A stretch of 64,000 nucleotides of DNA, taken from positions 186,001 through 250,000 of the forward strand of contig JAJCXN010000044.1 in assembly GCA_029263415.1 (NCBI GenBank). Direction: 5' to 3'. The translations under genes and the position numbers were made by a program. Origin of the DNA: Acidobacteriota bacterium. Its GTDB lineage: Bacteria > Acidobacteriota > Thermoanaerobaculia > Multivoradales > Multivoraceae. The stretch's first letter is position 1; each line of letters starts with the position of its first letter. Positions 8,678 through 17,938 of this stretch are shown piece after piece. The notes below the pieces were generated by a model. It saw only the letters and a program-made list of their open reading frames with translations, was not told the DNA's origin and did not search any database.

Positions 8678-9709
8678 CTACTGTCCCTGGCTACCGACGC
8701 TTGGCTCCGCCGGGGGCGCGAAGGGATCAACAAACGGCTCCGCTTCAGGCATTTCCGGTAAGCCTACATAGGTCCGTGTGATCACCCCATCGACCACTTC
8801 GAACGAGCGCGGCAACGTCCGGTACATCGGTTTGAGTAACGAGGCCGGCGCCTCCCGAATCTCGAACGATGGTCCGTAGGTCCAGAAAAACGTTTGGCTG
8901 GCCTCGAGAGTTGCGTCGGCAAGAACCATTAACCCCTCCCCCCGCATGGCCTTAGCGTTGAGCCGATCCACCCCAGCAAGAAAACCCTCGGTGTCGAGTT
9001 CGGTGACCACCACTAGATGATGTCCCTCTCTCAATTCAGGCGCCACCGTATCGAGGCACAACCGATCATCCTCGGCCCCCGTGCACAACGTTGTCACTTC
9101 AACGCCCTTGCCTATCCGAGTCGCGAGATCATCTAGCGGTAACCGTGGAGAGAGCAGAGCGACCACCAGACCTGCCGCGGTCACCGACCCTACTACCGCC
9201 ACTCTAGCGAACCCGTACTTCAGCGCACCAGTGGCCCGGCCCCACACAGCCAGAATCCAAGTCGGCACCAGCAACACCATGTCCTGCCAGAACGCCTCAG
9301 CCGGTGTCCGTTCGACCAAGTTGCCAAAGCAACCGCATCCTGGTTCGTCGCTGACAATGCCATTTGCGAATCGGTAGTAAGCCCGACCGGTGAGGAACAA
9401 GAAGAACAGCACCAAGAGCCCGCTGGCGGCAAGGACCGAGCGCTTACGCAGGCCAATTAGCAATGAGACTCCGAGACCGATTTCCAAAGCCAATGCGATC
9501 AGCGCCACCCAGTTGGCAGGCACTAAGAAGTCGAGACCCTCCGAACTGATCTGCTGCGCAAACGCGGATGGATCGAGAATCTTGGCCCAGGCGCCAAACA
9601 ACAGGACGGCCCCCAGAATCACACCACCGACCCAGCCCAGTGTTGTTCTTGCGATGCCGGGCTCGGAGCCCTCGGCGCCCACTTTTCCGCGATTTTGGTC
9701 CACTTTCAT
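8678..9709 (-). CDS. MauE/DoxX-like integral membrane protein
   Basis: A 343-residue protein whose N-terminal half has four hydrophobic helices typical of the MauE/DoxX superfamily (VILGAVLLFGAWAKILDPSA, then LIALALEIGLGVSLLIGL, LLVLFFLFLTGRAYY and a fourth near residue 140). A DEPGCGCFG motif follows helix 3, as in MauE-like proteins linked to periplasmic disulfide chemistry. A fifth hydrophobic segment lies near 175-190, and the last 150 residues are probably periplasmic, Pro-rich at the end, and of unknown function. The start chosen is the second of two adjacent ATGs because AAGGA sits 7 bp before it; an upstream ATG at 9736 is possible but has a poorly spaced ribosome-binding site. It lies directly upstream of the exported thioredoxin-like gene. 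Confidence 0.75.
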   Translation of the reverse strand: MKVDQNRGKVGAEGSEPGIARTTLGWVGGVILGAVLLFGAWAKILDPSAFAQQISSEGLDFLVPANWVALIALALEIGLGVSLLIGLRKRSVLAASGLLVLFFLFLTGRAYYRFANGIVSDEPGCGCFGNLVERTPAEAFWQDMVLLVPTWILAVWGRATGALKYGFARVAVVGSVTAAGLVVALLSPRLPLDDLATRIGKGVEVTTLCTGAEDDRLCLDTVAPELREGHHLVVVTELDTEGFLAGVDRLNAKAMRGEGLMVLADATLEASQTFFWTYGPSFEIREAPASLLKPMYRTLPRSFEVVDGVITRTYVGLPEMPEAEPFVDPFAPPAEPSVGSQGQ

Positions 9710-9879
9710 CATATTTTCCTTCGATTCCTGTTTCATTCTCTTGGGAACAAAGCCAATACCTCTTGAAAGAGACTATGCCGCTCCCCTGAAGCCCTCGCAG
9801 CCCCAACCCACAAAGTGGAAAGTACAGGCCGTTTTTTGCCCGAATTCCGAGCCGAGTGGACTCACGTCGCAGACTGCTG

Positions 9880-12312
9880 TCAAACACTGTCTCCTCGACG
9901 CTTGAACATCCTTCGCCAAAATCCTTGCCGACGCTGTCCTCGGGCATCATCGTGAAGCCAACACAACTCCTCCGGCACGTCGTCGGCGAGATACGTTTCA
10001 ACGATGTAGTTGTAGCAACGTTCCGTTGCCAGCGCGCCAGTTTCTGGATCGATCGTCCGCGTAGTGACTTCGGGCGGCTGTCGGAAGATTCCGTAACCTC
10101 CGGCTGGAATCACTGCACCCAGGAAGTCCGCAAAGATCGGCAGCGCGCCCGAAGTGCCCGAAAGGCCTGTGCGCGCGGGCTCATCGTAGCCGACCCAGAC
10201 CACACCGACAGAGGATGGTGTGTAGCCCGCGAACCATGCATCGCGACGCTCGTTGGTAGTGCCGGTCTTAGCAGCAACCGCGCCTTGATAGCCGGACGCT
10301 CGAACCCCACGCCCCGTGCCTCGCTCAACCACACCTTCTAGGATGGACGTCACCAAGTGAGCCACACCACGCTCTAAAACGAGTTCAGGAATCGGTACTG
10401 CCTCTCCTGCAACCGGTTCACCTCTGCGATCCAGCACACCCTCCACCAGGTGCAGCGATGGTCGTCTCCCCTCATTAGCCAAGGTCGAGTACACCCCGAG
10501 CAGCTCGAGGGGCGTCATCTCAAAGGCTCCGAGAGCGAGCGACGGCAGCGGCCTCAAAGGAGAGGTAACGCCCATGCGCTTGCCCCACGCCACTACTCGT
10601 TCGAGCCCCACAGCCAGCGCCAGCTTCACCGTGGGGATATTGAGGCTGCGCTCGACCGTCTCGCGCACCGAAACCTCGCCGTGAAACTGGTTGTCCGCGT
10701 TGCTCGGGGTCCACAGCTTGCCATCTAGGTCGAGCGTCAACGGCTCATCGGTGATGCGGTCACTCGGTTTGGCCGCTCGCTCGGCGAATGCCGCGGCCAA
10801 GATCACTGGCTTGAAAGCGCTTCCAACCTGGCGTCGAGCCTGCCGTACGCGATCGAACTGAGACGCTCCATAGTCGCGACCACCAACCCAGGCGCGGATC
10901 GCACCATCGCGGGGATCTGCGGCAACCAGGGCGCCCTGGAGCGATTGTGTACCGCTCTTGCGCACCGAAGCATCGAGCTTCTCGAGGCCTCCTCGCAGGG
11001 CCTTCTGAGCGGCCCGCTGCTCCTCGCTGTCGAGGGTCGACAGGACCACATATCCCGAACGCGCCAGCGGTTCCAGCTCGTAGCGACCGCGCAGCTCCTC
11101 GAGGATCGCGTCAGCGGCATAGCGCGCCCCGAGCGAAGCACGCGCCTCGCGAGTGCTCATCTCAGCGGCCTTCGCCAACTCAGTGTGCTCAGGTGTGATC
11201 CACCCCAACGCGAGCATCCGATCAAGGACCCAATTGCGCCTGCGGGTCGCACCTTCTTGATGACGGTCTGGAGTGAAATTGGCAGGCGATTGGATCATGC
11301 CGGCGACGGTTGCGGCTTGCGCTAAATCCAACTCTTCTGGGGGAACACCGAAGAATGCACGCGACGCCGCTCCGATGCCCAGCAGGTTGGCCCCCGAACG
11401 ACGCCCAAGATAGATCTCGTTGAGGTAGGCCTGAAGGATCTCGGTCTTCTCGTAACGCAGCTCAAGATAGACAGCGAGGAATGCCTCACGAACCTTCCTC
11501 GACATCACACGGTCGTGGGTGAGGTACAGGTTCTTCACCAGCTGCTGAGTCAGCGTGCTGCCACCCTGCATGTTCCCCTCGCCCTTCAGGTTGGACAGAA
11601 AAGCACGCACGATGCCGCGAATCGACACCCCTCTATGGTCAAAGAAGCGGCGGTCTTCGGCAGCAAGAATCGCATTGACCACGTGATCCGGTAGCTCCTC
11701 AACTCGTAGCGGCCAGCGATCACCACCCTCTTGCCCGAAGTAGGAGCGAATGAGCAGCGGGTCAAGCCACGCCGCCTCGATCCGTTGACCCTCGAGCACG
11801 CCGTCACCTCCGTCACCGGAGGACCGCAGAAGCTCCAGTTCGGCCAAGCGCGCTCCCCTAAACCGGAAGTCCACTTCGAGCGGTACAGTCCAACCGGACT
11901 GGGTAGGAAAACTGCGCAGATGAACGGAAACCCGGCCGCGACTCCGCCGATACTCGCCAACCTTCAAAGCGGCCTCGGCCATCTCCGGACCCTCCGACAG
12001 CGAGCGATAGCCGCGGCCTGCGAGCAGTCGCTCGAGCTCGCGACTCGATAGACGCTGGCCGCGAACCAACCTAGGCGGGCGCTCATACACGCGCGAAGGC
12101 ACCGCTACCGAGTCGGAAAACTGACCCAGAACCTGCCAATAGGGCACAAACACCCATAGCCCGAAGCCAATACCCGAGACCAAAAGCACGCTGAATACCC
12201 ACGGCCACTTGGCCACGGCTACCCTGAAGGCCCCTTGGATCAAGCCGGGAGGCGCCTTAGCCTTCGGGCTGAAACGCCGCGTGGTCTTGGTAATGAAGGT
12301 CTTCTTTGTCAT
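9880..12312 (-). CDS. mrcB: Bifunctional class A penicillin-binding protein (PBP1b-like)
   Basis: An 810-residue peptidoglycan glycosyltransferase/transpeptidase. After a basic cytoplasmic start there is one membrane helix (about residues 35-55). A PBP1B-type UB2H-like linker region follows (VYERPPRLVRGQRLSSRELE). The GT51 domain has its catalytic motifs EDRRFFDHRGV, QGGSTLTQQLVKN and RKVREAFLAVYLE. The transpeptidase domain carries the active-site serine motif SAFK in RQVGSAFKPV, the SLN motif, and KTG in AAKTGTTNERRDAWFAG. All key residues of both activities are present, so it should be functional. The UB2H-like segment and overall length favour PBP1b over PBP1a. It is transcribed divergently from the ABC-F gene. 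The gene symbol reflects family similarity. Confidence 0.93.
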   Translation of the reverse strand: MTKKTFITKTTRRFSPKAKAPPGLIQGAFRVAVAKWPWVFSVLLVSGIGFGLWVFVPYWQVLGQFSDSVAVPSRVYERPPRLVRGQRLSSRELERLLAGRGYRSLSEGPEMAEAALKVGEYRRSRGRVSVHLRSFPTQSGWTVPLEVDFRFRGARLAELELLRSSGDGGDGVLEGQRIEAAWLDPLLIRSYFGQEGGDRWPLRVEELPDHVVNAILAAEDRRFFDHRGVSIRGIVRAFLSNLKGEGNMQGGSTLTQQLVKNLYLTHDRVMSRKVREAFLAVYLELRYEKTEILQAYLNEIYLGRRSGANLLGIGAASRAFFGVPPEELDLAQAATVAGMIQSPANFTPDRHQEGATRRRNWVLDRMLALGWITPEHTELAKAAEMSTREARASLGARYAADAILEELRGRYELEPLARSGYVVLSTLDSEEQRAAQKALRGGLEKLDASVRKSGTQSLQGALVAADPRDGAIRAWVGGRDYGASQFDRVRQARRQVGSAFKPVILAAAFAERAAKPSDRITDEPLTLDLDGKLWTPSNADNQFHGEVSVRETVERSLNIPTVKLALAVGLERVVAWGKRMGVTSPLRPLPSLALGAFEMTPLELLGVYSTLANEGRRPSLHLVEGVLDRRGEPVAGEAVPIPELVLERGVAHLVTSILEGVVERGTGRGVRASGYQGAVAAKTGTTNERRDAWFAGYTPSSVGVVWVGYDEPARTGLSGTSGALPIFADFLGAVIPAGGYGIFRQPPEVTTRTIDPETGALATERCYNYIVETYLADDVPEELCWLHDDARGQRRQGFWRRMFKRRGDSV

Positions 12313-12457
12313 CGATCCAGCGGCCCAATTCAGCTCAGCACTCTAGTATGAGTTCCATCTTGCCGGCCGTGATGGCCCCATCATGGCAATGCACAAGGCA
12401 GTACAGTTGTTCCGCTTCCGAGCGTTTGTTCCCAAACCGCTGATATCGTCCGCCGCC

Positions 12458-14419
12458 ATGCTCGTCGTATCCAACCTAGCCAAGTTCTATGGTGAACAAC
12501 TCCTGTTCGAGGGAGTCTCCGTCCAGTTCAACGACGGCCAACGCTACGGCATCGTCGGCGCTAACGGTTCCGGCAAGTCAACCTTCCTCCGGATTCTGGC
12601 GGGCCAAGAGATTCCCAGCGACGGGACCTGGTCGATGCCCAAGCGTGCTCGCGTAGGGGTCTTGGAGCAAGACCACTTCCAATACGAGCACAATCGTATT
12701 GTCGACGTGGTGATGATGGGCAACGCCGAACTGTGGGCGGCGATGGAGGAAAAGGACGCTCTGCTCGAAAACTCCGCGGTCGAATTCGACGCCGATCGCT
12801 ACGCCGAGCTCGAAGACATAGTGGTCAGGCACGACGGCTACACGCTCGAAGCGCGGGCGGCGGAAGTGCTCGAAGGCCTCGGCATTCCTGCCGAGCGGCA
12901 CACCGAACCGCTATCCGTCCTCTCCGGTGGTTTCAAGCTTCGCGTGCTGCTAGCAAAGACACTGGCCTCGACGCCCGAGATCTTGATGCTCGACGAGCCC
13001 ACCAACCATCTCGACATTCTCTCCATCCGCTGGCTCGAGAAGTTCCTAGAGAACTACCCCGGCTGCTCCTTGGTGATCTCCCACGACCACCGGTTCCTCG
13101 ACAACGTGTGCACCTCCATCCTCGACGTCGACTACGGCACCGCGGTGCTCTACAAGGGCAACTACTCGGCCTTCAAGCGCGCCAAAGTGGAAGATCGCGA
13201 ACGACGCGAAGCAGAAATCACCAAACAAGAAAAGAAGATCGAAGAACACAAGGCGTTCGTCGATCGGTTCCGCGCCAAGGCAAGCAAGGCTCGACAAGCG
13301 CAGAGTAAGGTCAAGCAGATCGAGAAGATCGAGATCGAGGAGCTGGCTCCCAGTTCGCGCCGCTACCCGAAGTTCAATTTTTTGCAACGCCGACCCAGCG
13401 GAAAAGTGGTGGTCGAGGGCGAGGGAATCTCCAAGAGCTACGACAATAACCAGGTGTTGGAGTCGGTCGACCTCGAGTTCAGGCGGGGAGAGCGGATCGC
13501 GGTTATCGGCCCCAACGGTATCGGCAAGTCCACTCTGCTCAAGATTCTCGTCGGCGCAGCCGAGGCTGACGAGGGCGAGGTCGAATGGGGTTACGAAACT
13601 CACGTCGGCTACTTCGCCCAGGATCACAAAGAGCAGCTGGCCGAGTCTCGCAACTCAAAAGCGGTTGGCCCAACCTCCCCCGGGGCCCTCAAACGCACCG
13701 TCGAAGAGTGGCTATGGGACTACTGCGCCGCTGAACCAATCGGTTTTGTGCGCGGAAAGCTCGGCGCGGTGTTGTTCTCAGGCGATGACGTCAAGAAGAA
13801 GATCGGATCGCTTTCGGGCGGAGAGGCTGCTCGCCTGATCTTCGCCAAGCAAATCGTTGAAAAGCCCAACGTCCTGGTCCTCGACGAGCCCACCAACCAC
13901 CTCGATATTGAAGCCATCGAAGCACTGGTGCATGGACTCAAGAGGTTCGAAGGCACTCTGATCTTCGTCTCGCATGACCGCTGGTTTGTTGGCGAACTCG
14001 CGACTCGCATCCTCGAGATCCGTAAGGACAGCATCAACGACTTCCATGGCTCTTACGACGAGTACATCGACAAGCTCGGCGACGATCATCTTGACTCGGA
14101 TGCCGTCCTACGCAAGGCCAGAGCCAAGAAGCGCAAGGACCGCAAGGAACGCGAGCGTCCTGAAAGCGATCACAAAGAGAAAGCCAAGCAACGCACCAAG
14201 CTCGACAAAGAACTCGAGCACGTTGCAGACCAAATGGAATCGGCCGAAGCCCGCATGGGTGAAATCAACGAGAAGTTCTGCGATCCGTCGTTCTTCGACG
14301 CTGCCAACCAGAAGCAAGCGCGCAAGGTCGAGGCCGAACAGAAAGACCTGCGAAGTAAGCTAGCCGAACTTGAGGAGCGCTTCGAGGACATCGGCGCGGA
14401 GCTCGAAGAACTTGGCTAG
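12458..14419 (+). CDS. ABC-F family ATPase, YbiT-like
   Basis: A 653-residue soluble ABC-F protein with two nucleotide-binding domains in one chain and no membrane segments; this family acts on the ribosome as a translation factor. NBD1 has Walker A GANGSGKST and signature LSGGFKLRV; NBD2 has GPNGIGKST and LSGGEAARL; both have LDEPTNHLD Walker B motifs. The linker is charged and helical (P-site-tRNA-interaction type). A lysine- and glutamate-rich coiled-coil tail of about 100 residues follows NBD2. Wording around both NBDs (VVMMGNAELWAAMEEKDALL, DYGTAVLYKGNYSAF) is closest to YbiT. The ATG at 12458 matches the conserved family N-terminus MLVVSNL; an upstream in-frame ATG at 12383 would add 25 atypical residues. 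Confidence 0.92.
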   Translation: MLVVSNLAKFYGEQLLFEGVSVQFNDGQRYGIVGANGSGKSTFLRILAGQEIPSDGTWSMPKRARVGVLEQDHFQYEHNRIVDVVMMGNAELWAAMEEKDALLENSAVEFDADRYAELEDIVVRHDGYTLEARAAEVLEGLGIPAERHTEPLSVLSGGFKLRVLLAKTLASTPEILMLDEPTNHLDILSIRWLEKFLENYPGCSLVISHDHRFLDNVCTSILDVDYGTAVLYKGNYSAFKRAKVEDRERREAEITKQEKKIEEHKAFVDRFRAKASKARQAQSKVKQIEKIEIEELAPSSRRYPKFNFLQRRPSGKVVVEGEGISKSYDNNQVLESVDLEFRRGERIAVIGPNGIGKSTLLKILVGAAEADEGEVEWGYETHVGYFAQDHKEQLAESRNSKAVGPTSPGALKRTVEEWLWDYCAAEPIGFVRGKLGAVLFSGDDVKKKIGSLSGGEAARLIFAKQIVEKPNVLVLDEPTNHLDIEAIEALVHGLKRFEGTLIFVSHDRWFVGELATRILEIRKDSINDFHGSYDEYIDKLGDDHLDSDAVLRKARAKKRKDRKERERPESDHKEKAKQRTKLDKELEHVADQMESAEARMGEINEKFCDPSFFDAANQKQARKVEAEQKDLRSKLAELEERFEDIGAELEELG

Positions 14420-14475
14420 GAGCTTGCGGAGAACCCAGCACCACCGGTAGCTTTGGCACTGGAGGAACTCTCGCG

Positions 14476-15324
14476 ATGAACAGACAGTCACCGTCTCTGC
14501 CCCAAACGGCAAGACTCAGTCGCCGCCGAGTCATTTCGGGAGCGCCGGTCAGCGTCGGCGCGCTCTTAGGACTCGGCAGCCTTGTCGCCCAGACCTCGGC
14601 CGCCCAGACCTCGGCTGCCAAGCCTGCGACCGATGCCGCCGATGGTTTTCCCAAGACCCACTTCCAACGGGTCTACAACACCGTGCTCAAGGCACACAGC
14701 GATGCTGAGGCCGTCAAGGCGCTGGTTGAGCACACACCGAGCCTGTCCAACGCAGCGATGGACTGGGCTTTTGGCGACTGGGAGACCGCAATCGGTGCTG
14801 CCGCGCACATGGGCCGCGCGGACATCGCCGAGATTCTGCTCAAAAACGGCGCCCGACCCGACATCTTTGCTCACGCAATGCTCGGCCACACCCAGGCGGT
14901 CGAAGCCGCGGTGACCGCCATGCCGGGTATCCAGAGCACCTTGGGGCCGCACGGCCTGACCCTGCTGTTCCACGCTAAGGCGGGCGGCGATGTCGCAGAA
15001 GGCACGGTCGCTTTTCTAGAGAAGCTCGGCGATGCTGATCCGAAGCACACCGACCAACCCGGCGCCGAACCTTTCGCGCGCTACATCGGGAAGTACCGTC
15101 ATGCACCGGGCGAGTACGGCATCATCGAGATCGCCGAACGACGCGGCAGACTGACGCTCAAGGCTGGCGAGAGCTTTCCTCAGGGCTTGTTCCATCTCGG
15201 TGATCACACTTTTCACCCGAATGGCGTCCCGTCGATCAACGTCCGCTTTCAGATGATCAAGGACAAAGCGGCAACGCTGATCATCGCCGACGCCGCAACC
15301 CTCGTCGAGGGGGCACGCATCTGA
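14476..15324 (+). CDS. Tat-exported ankyrin-repeat protein with C-terminal lipocalin/DUF3471-like domain
   Basis: A 282-residue protein with a twin-arginine signal (SRRRVISG followed by a hydrophobic stretch and an Ala-rich cleavage region), so it is probably exported folded. Residues about 60-190 contain ankyrin-like helices (AAHMGRADIAEILLKNGARPDIF is the clearest unit). The last 75 residues (ARYIGKYRHAPGEYGIIEIAERRGRLTLKAGESF) resemble the small beta domain often found after serine hydrolases (DUF3471-like). The signal peptide region carries a short duplicated block encoding QTSAA twice. It follows the ABC-F gene on the same strand by 56 bp and may share its transcript. Function is unknown; periplasmic ankyrin proteins can protect or scaffold partners. 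Confidence 0.75.
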   Translation: MNRQSPSLPQTARLSRRRVISGAPVSVGALLGLGSLVAQTSAAQTSAAKPATDAADGFPKTHFQRVYNTVLKAHSDAEAVKALVEHTPSLSNAAMDWAFGDWETAIGAAAHMGRADIAEILLKNGARPDIFAHAMLGHTQAVEAAVTAMPGIQSTLGPHGLTLLFHAKAGGDVAEGTVAFLEKLGDADPKHTDQPGAEPFARYIGKYRHAPGEYGIIEIAERRGRLTLKAGESFPQGLFHLGDHTFHPNGVPSINVRFQMIKDKAATLIIADAATLVEGARI

Positions 15325-15330
15325 GCACGC

Positions 15331-15918
15331 CTAGCGCGGAGTGTCCGCGCGCATTTCCTTGGTCACACCAAAGAACCCAAAGACATTCAAGCTGACAACG
15401 ACTTCAGCGGGATTGTCATTGCGCCAGAACCAACCGTGGTTGCCCCCGAACGGCGCGAGGATTGCCCCATGCGAGGTCGAGGTCGACAGATCTTCCTGGT
15501 AGCGGATGTCTTCGCCCTCAAAACCGCCGAATGGATCGGCGTGCAGATCGGAATAGAGCGGACCGCCAACAGAGGTCCACGAGAAAACAACGGTCTGCCC
15601 CTGCTGCATGACCAGCTTGAGTTCCATCTCCTCGCCTGGGGCAATCGCGATCTCCAACTGTTCACTACGTGGTTCTTGGTCGCTGATTAGGGACGACCCC
15701 GTCGGTGCTTCTGGGATCGCGCCTGAACTGCCGCTGGCCGCACCGCCGAGTCCATCGATGCCCAGCACTCCGCCGATCCCAGTCGGATCGATCCCGTACT
15801 CGGCCGGTAGCACAAAGAGAAGCAGAGCGATCAAGGCGACGATCAACGCCACTGCGGTGGTGCGCAGGATTCGAGACAGGTTCGGTTGTTCGGTACCGGA
15901 CGAATCTAGAGCTGCCAT
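15331..15918 (-). CDS. Membrane-anchored periplasmic protein (transmembrane anchor protein next to HupE/UreJ)
   Basis: A 195-residue protein with one N-terminal helix (TTAVALIVALIALLLFVLPA, about residues 22-41), a Gly/Ser/Pro linker, and a C-terminal beta-rich domain (IAIAPGEEMELKLVMQQGQT, GGNHGWFWRNDNPAEVVVSL). Proteins of this kind are commonly found beside HupE/UreJ-family membrane proteins and are labelled transmembrane anchor protein. Here the HupE/UreJ-like gene lies 42 bp upstream on the same strand, which supports the assignment. AAGGA is well placed before the ATG. The glycine-and-tryptophan-rich GGNHGWFWRN patch is conserved-looking and could be a ligand site. Biochemical role is unknown. 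Confidence 0.75.
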   Translation of the reverse strand: MAALDSSGTEQPNLSRILRTTAVALIVALIALLLFVLPAEYGIDPTGIGGVLGIDGLGGAASGSSGAIPEAPTGSSLISDQEPRSEQLEIAIAPGEEMELKLVMQQGQTVVFSWTSVGGPLYSDLHADPFGGFEGEDIRYQEDLSTSTSHGAILAPFGGNHGWFWRNDNPAEVVVSLNVFGFFGVTKEMRADTPR

Positions 15919-15960
15919 GCGGTCCTTCTTCCTGTGCGTTTCAAATTCGACTCTCTCACT

Positions 15961-16683
15961 CTAGGCCTGGGTCCAATACCCAGCTAGTTGAAACCCCGCG
16001 AGAACGAAACCGAGGACCATCAAAACCGTGTTGGCGAAATAGGCATGTCGATCAAACTTGCCGCTGGCTCGCCAGGCTTTGAAGGCAAGCAAGATCAACG
16101 CGAGCGCCGCAAACTGACCGATCTCGACACCAACGTTGAACGCCAGCATGTTGCCAACCAAACCATCAGAGGACAGCCCCAGCGGTTGGACCTTGGTGGC
16201 CAAGCCAAAGCCGTGAAACAGACCAAACGCCAACACTGCGTAGCGTTGATCGAAGTTCCAGTTAAGTGCCTTGAATCCACCCAGGTTGTCAAAGGCTTTG
16301 TACGCAACCGAGAATCCGATCACCGCATCGATCAAGAAGGCGTTGATACTGAGGTCTGCCAGCACACCAACGATCAGCGTGATGCTGTGGCCCAGCGCAA
16401 ACAAAGAGACATAGAGCGCCACGTCGCGCAGGCGAAACAAGAAGAAGATCACTCCAGCGAGGAACAGCAGGTGGTCGTAGCCGGTGAACATGTGCTTGGC
16501 ACCCAGGTACGCAAACGGTGCCAACGCAAGTCCGGTGTTGTTCGCTAGGAACGAGCTATCCTGCTCACCAACACCATGACCGAACACGGGGCCGACGCTG
16601 GTGAGCGCGAGCACACCTAGAAACAGGAGCACCAGCAGTGTCGTCGAGGGGTCGGTGCTTTTATTGGTCGGTCGGTTCAACAT
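15961..16683 (-). CDS. HupE/UreJ family (type 2) integral membrane protein
   Basis: A 240-residue polytopic membrane protein with about seven helices. The family signature is present: FAYLGAKHMFTGYDHLLFLAG, then FALGHSITLIVG, then GLFHGFGLA. The histidines in GxxHxxxGYDH and FxxGHS are the proposed metal-binding residues of HupE/UreJ proteins, which import nickel or cobalt in studied members. Hydrogenase or urease genes are not nearby, so nickel is not implied by context. It begins a two-gene unit with the downstream membrane-anchored periplasmic protein, and is divergent from the cytochrome lipoprotein gene. Confidence 0.85.
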   Translation of the reverse strand: MLNRPTNKSTDPSTTLLVLLFLGVLALTSVGPVFGHGVGEQDSSFLANNTGLALAPFAYLGAKHMFTGYDHLLFLAGVIFFLFRLRDVALYVSLFALGHSITLIVGVLADLSINAFLIDAVIGFSVAYKAFDNLGGFKALNWNFDQRYAVLAFGLFHGFGLATKVQPLGLSSDGLVGNMLAFNVGVEIGQFAALALILLAFKAWRASGKFDRHAYFANTVLMVLGFVLAGFQLAGYWTQA

Positions 16684-16802
16684 TGTTCGCTCGAACGGTA
16701 CGATAACGCTTCAATCGCCACAAGCAAGGCTTCGCCGCAATCAAACTACGCTTCATCGCGTCAGGCAGAGTCGCCTTATCCCCTCTTAGGATCGATCTAT
16801 CG

Positions 16803-17306
16803 ATGCTGCCTCACCACACGAAACTCACACAGCTGGGAGCCCGACTGGGCCTATCGACGCTCATGGCCCTTGCGTTGATCGGGTGCAGTACCGCAGCAGA
16901 TGACGCTCCCTTTCGCGAGATCGTCGGCACCAAGATGATGATGACCGCCGTGATCGACCCATCCGCAGACGTAGTGTGGGACTCGGTCAAGAGCATCATC
17001 ACCGCCGAGGGAATAGAGGAGATCCAGCCGCAGTCACAAGAGGAGTGGATCGCGGTGCGCAACGCGGCAGTGATCGTCGGCGAGGCCGGAAATCTGTTGA
17101 TGCTCGAACGTCGCGCCAAAGATCAAGGTGACTGGATCCTATGGTCGCTAGATCTCGTCGACGCTGGCAAAGCTGCCATGCTCGCAGCCGAAACGCGTGA
17201 TCCCCAAGCCTTGTTCGCGGCGGGCGGTGAAATCTACGAGGCTTGCCTCGGCTGCCATGAGCAATACTGGATCCAAGGCGACGGCAACGTCATGCCCGAA
17301 CGCTAG
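16803..17306 (+). CDS. Monohaem c-type cytochrome lipoprotein (cytochrome c'-like)
   Basis: A 167-residue protein with a lipoprotein signal; the lipobox is LIGC at residues 25-28, so Cys28 should be lipidated. A single haem-c motif CLGCH sits at residues 148-152 near the C-terminus, preceded by mostly alpha-helical sequence, which is the arrangement of cytochrome c'/c556-like four-helix proteins. It would be a periplasmic, membrane-tethered electron carrier. It is the first gene of a plus-strand unit with two DUF6644-like membrane proteins (57 bp to the next gene), suggesting a small membrane redox complex. The exact partner and substrate are not evident. Confidence 0.8.
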   Translation: MLPHHTKLTQLGARLGLSTLMALALIGCSTAADDAPFREIVGTKMMMTAVIDPSADVVWDSVKSIITAEGIEEIQPQSQEEWIAVRNAAVIVGEAGNLLMLERRAKDQGDWILWSLDLVDAGKAAMLAAETRDPQALFAAGGEIYEACLGCHEQYWIQGDGNVMPER

Positions 17307-17362
17307 AGCACACACCATCCTCAATTCCCCTGACCCTCGAACTACTAGGATCTGAACCAGCG

Positions 17363-17938
17363 ATGTCTTTGCTACCGCTCATGGAATGGCTCGACACCCA
17401 CGCGTGGAGCACCGCGCTGCACGAGTCGCTCTACATGTATCCCCTCACCGAGTCGATCCACGTGTGGGGCCTAGCCCTGTTCGCGGGCTTCGCCATGGCG
17501 CTGGACCTTCGCCTGCTCGGCGTCTTCCTGCCGAGTGTCCCAGTCTCCACCGTTGCCAACAAACTCCTTCCCTGGACCATTGCCGGATTCATTGTGATGG
17601 TCGTCTCGGGCGCCATGCTGCTCTACGCGATCCCGATTCGGACCTACCTCAGCGTGTGGTTCCGGCTCAAGGTAATCCTGCTGATTCTGGCCGGAATCAA
17701 CGTCTGGATTTTCCATTCCGGCATTTATCTCAAGGTCAAGGAGTGGGACCTCGCCAAACGACCGCCGGTCCGAGCGCGATTCGCCGGCGCAGCGTCTCTC
17801 CTGCTGTGGGCGATCATCATCTTTTCGGGTCGCATGATCGCTTACAACTGGTTCGACTGCGACCGCCAGCCGCAGTCCTCGTTCGTTAACTGGTTCGCTG
17901 GCTGTCCTGACGATCTCGAAGGAAACCTACACGGATGA
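17363..17938 (+). CDS. DUF6644-like polytopic membrane protein, copy 1
   Basis: A 191-residue membrane protein with about five helices. It is homologous to the next gene: both contain an ES-I-H-xxGLALFAG / EAFHLVAFAALGG helix followed by DLRLLGV and a later helix with VSGxxL. Conserved histidines (His34 in ESIHVWG and others in the helices) could coordinate b-type haem, which would fit the neighbouring cytochrome. It overlaps the following gene by 4 bp (ATGA), so the two are translationally coupled and likely form a heterodimer. This family is common near DUF6152-type genes in environmental bacteria; function is uncharacterised. Confidence 0.75.
   Translation: MSLLPLMEWLDTHAWSTALHESLYMYPLTESIHVWGLALFAGFAMALDLRLLGVFLPSVPVSTVANKLLPWTIAGFIVMVVSGAMLLYAIPIRTYLSVWFRLKVILLILAGINVWIFHSGIYLKVKEWDLAKRPPVRARFAGAASLLLWAIIIFSGRMIAYNWFDCDRQPQSSFVNWFAGCPDDLEGNLHG

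Noticed and set aside
14600-14632. Duplicated block in the Tat protein signal region
   Set aside because: A short 15-bp duplication encoding QTSAA twice in a low-complexity signal region; of no evident consequence.
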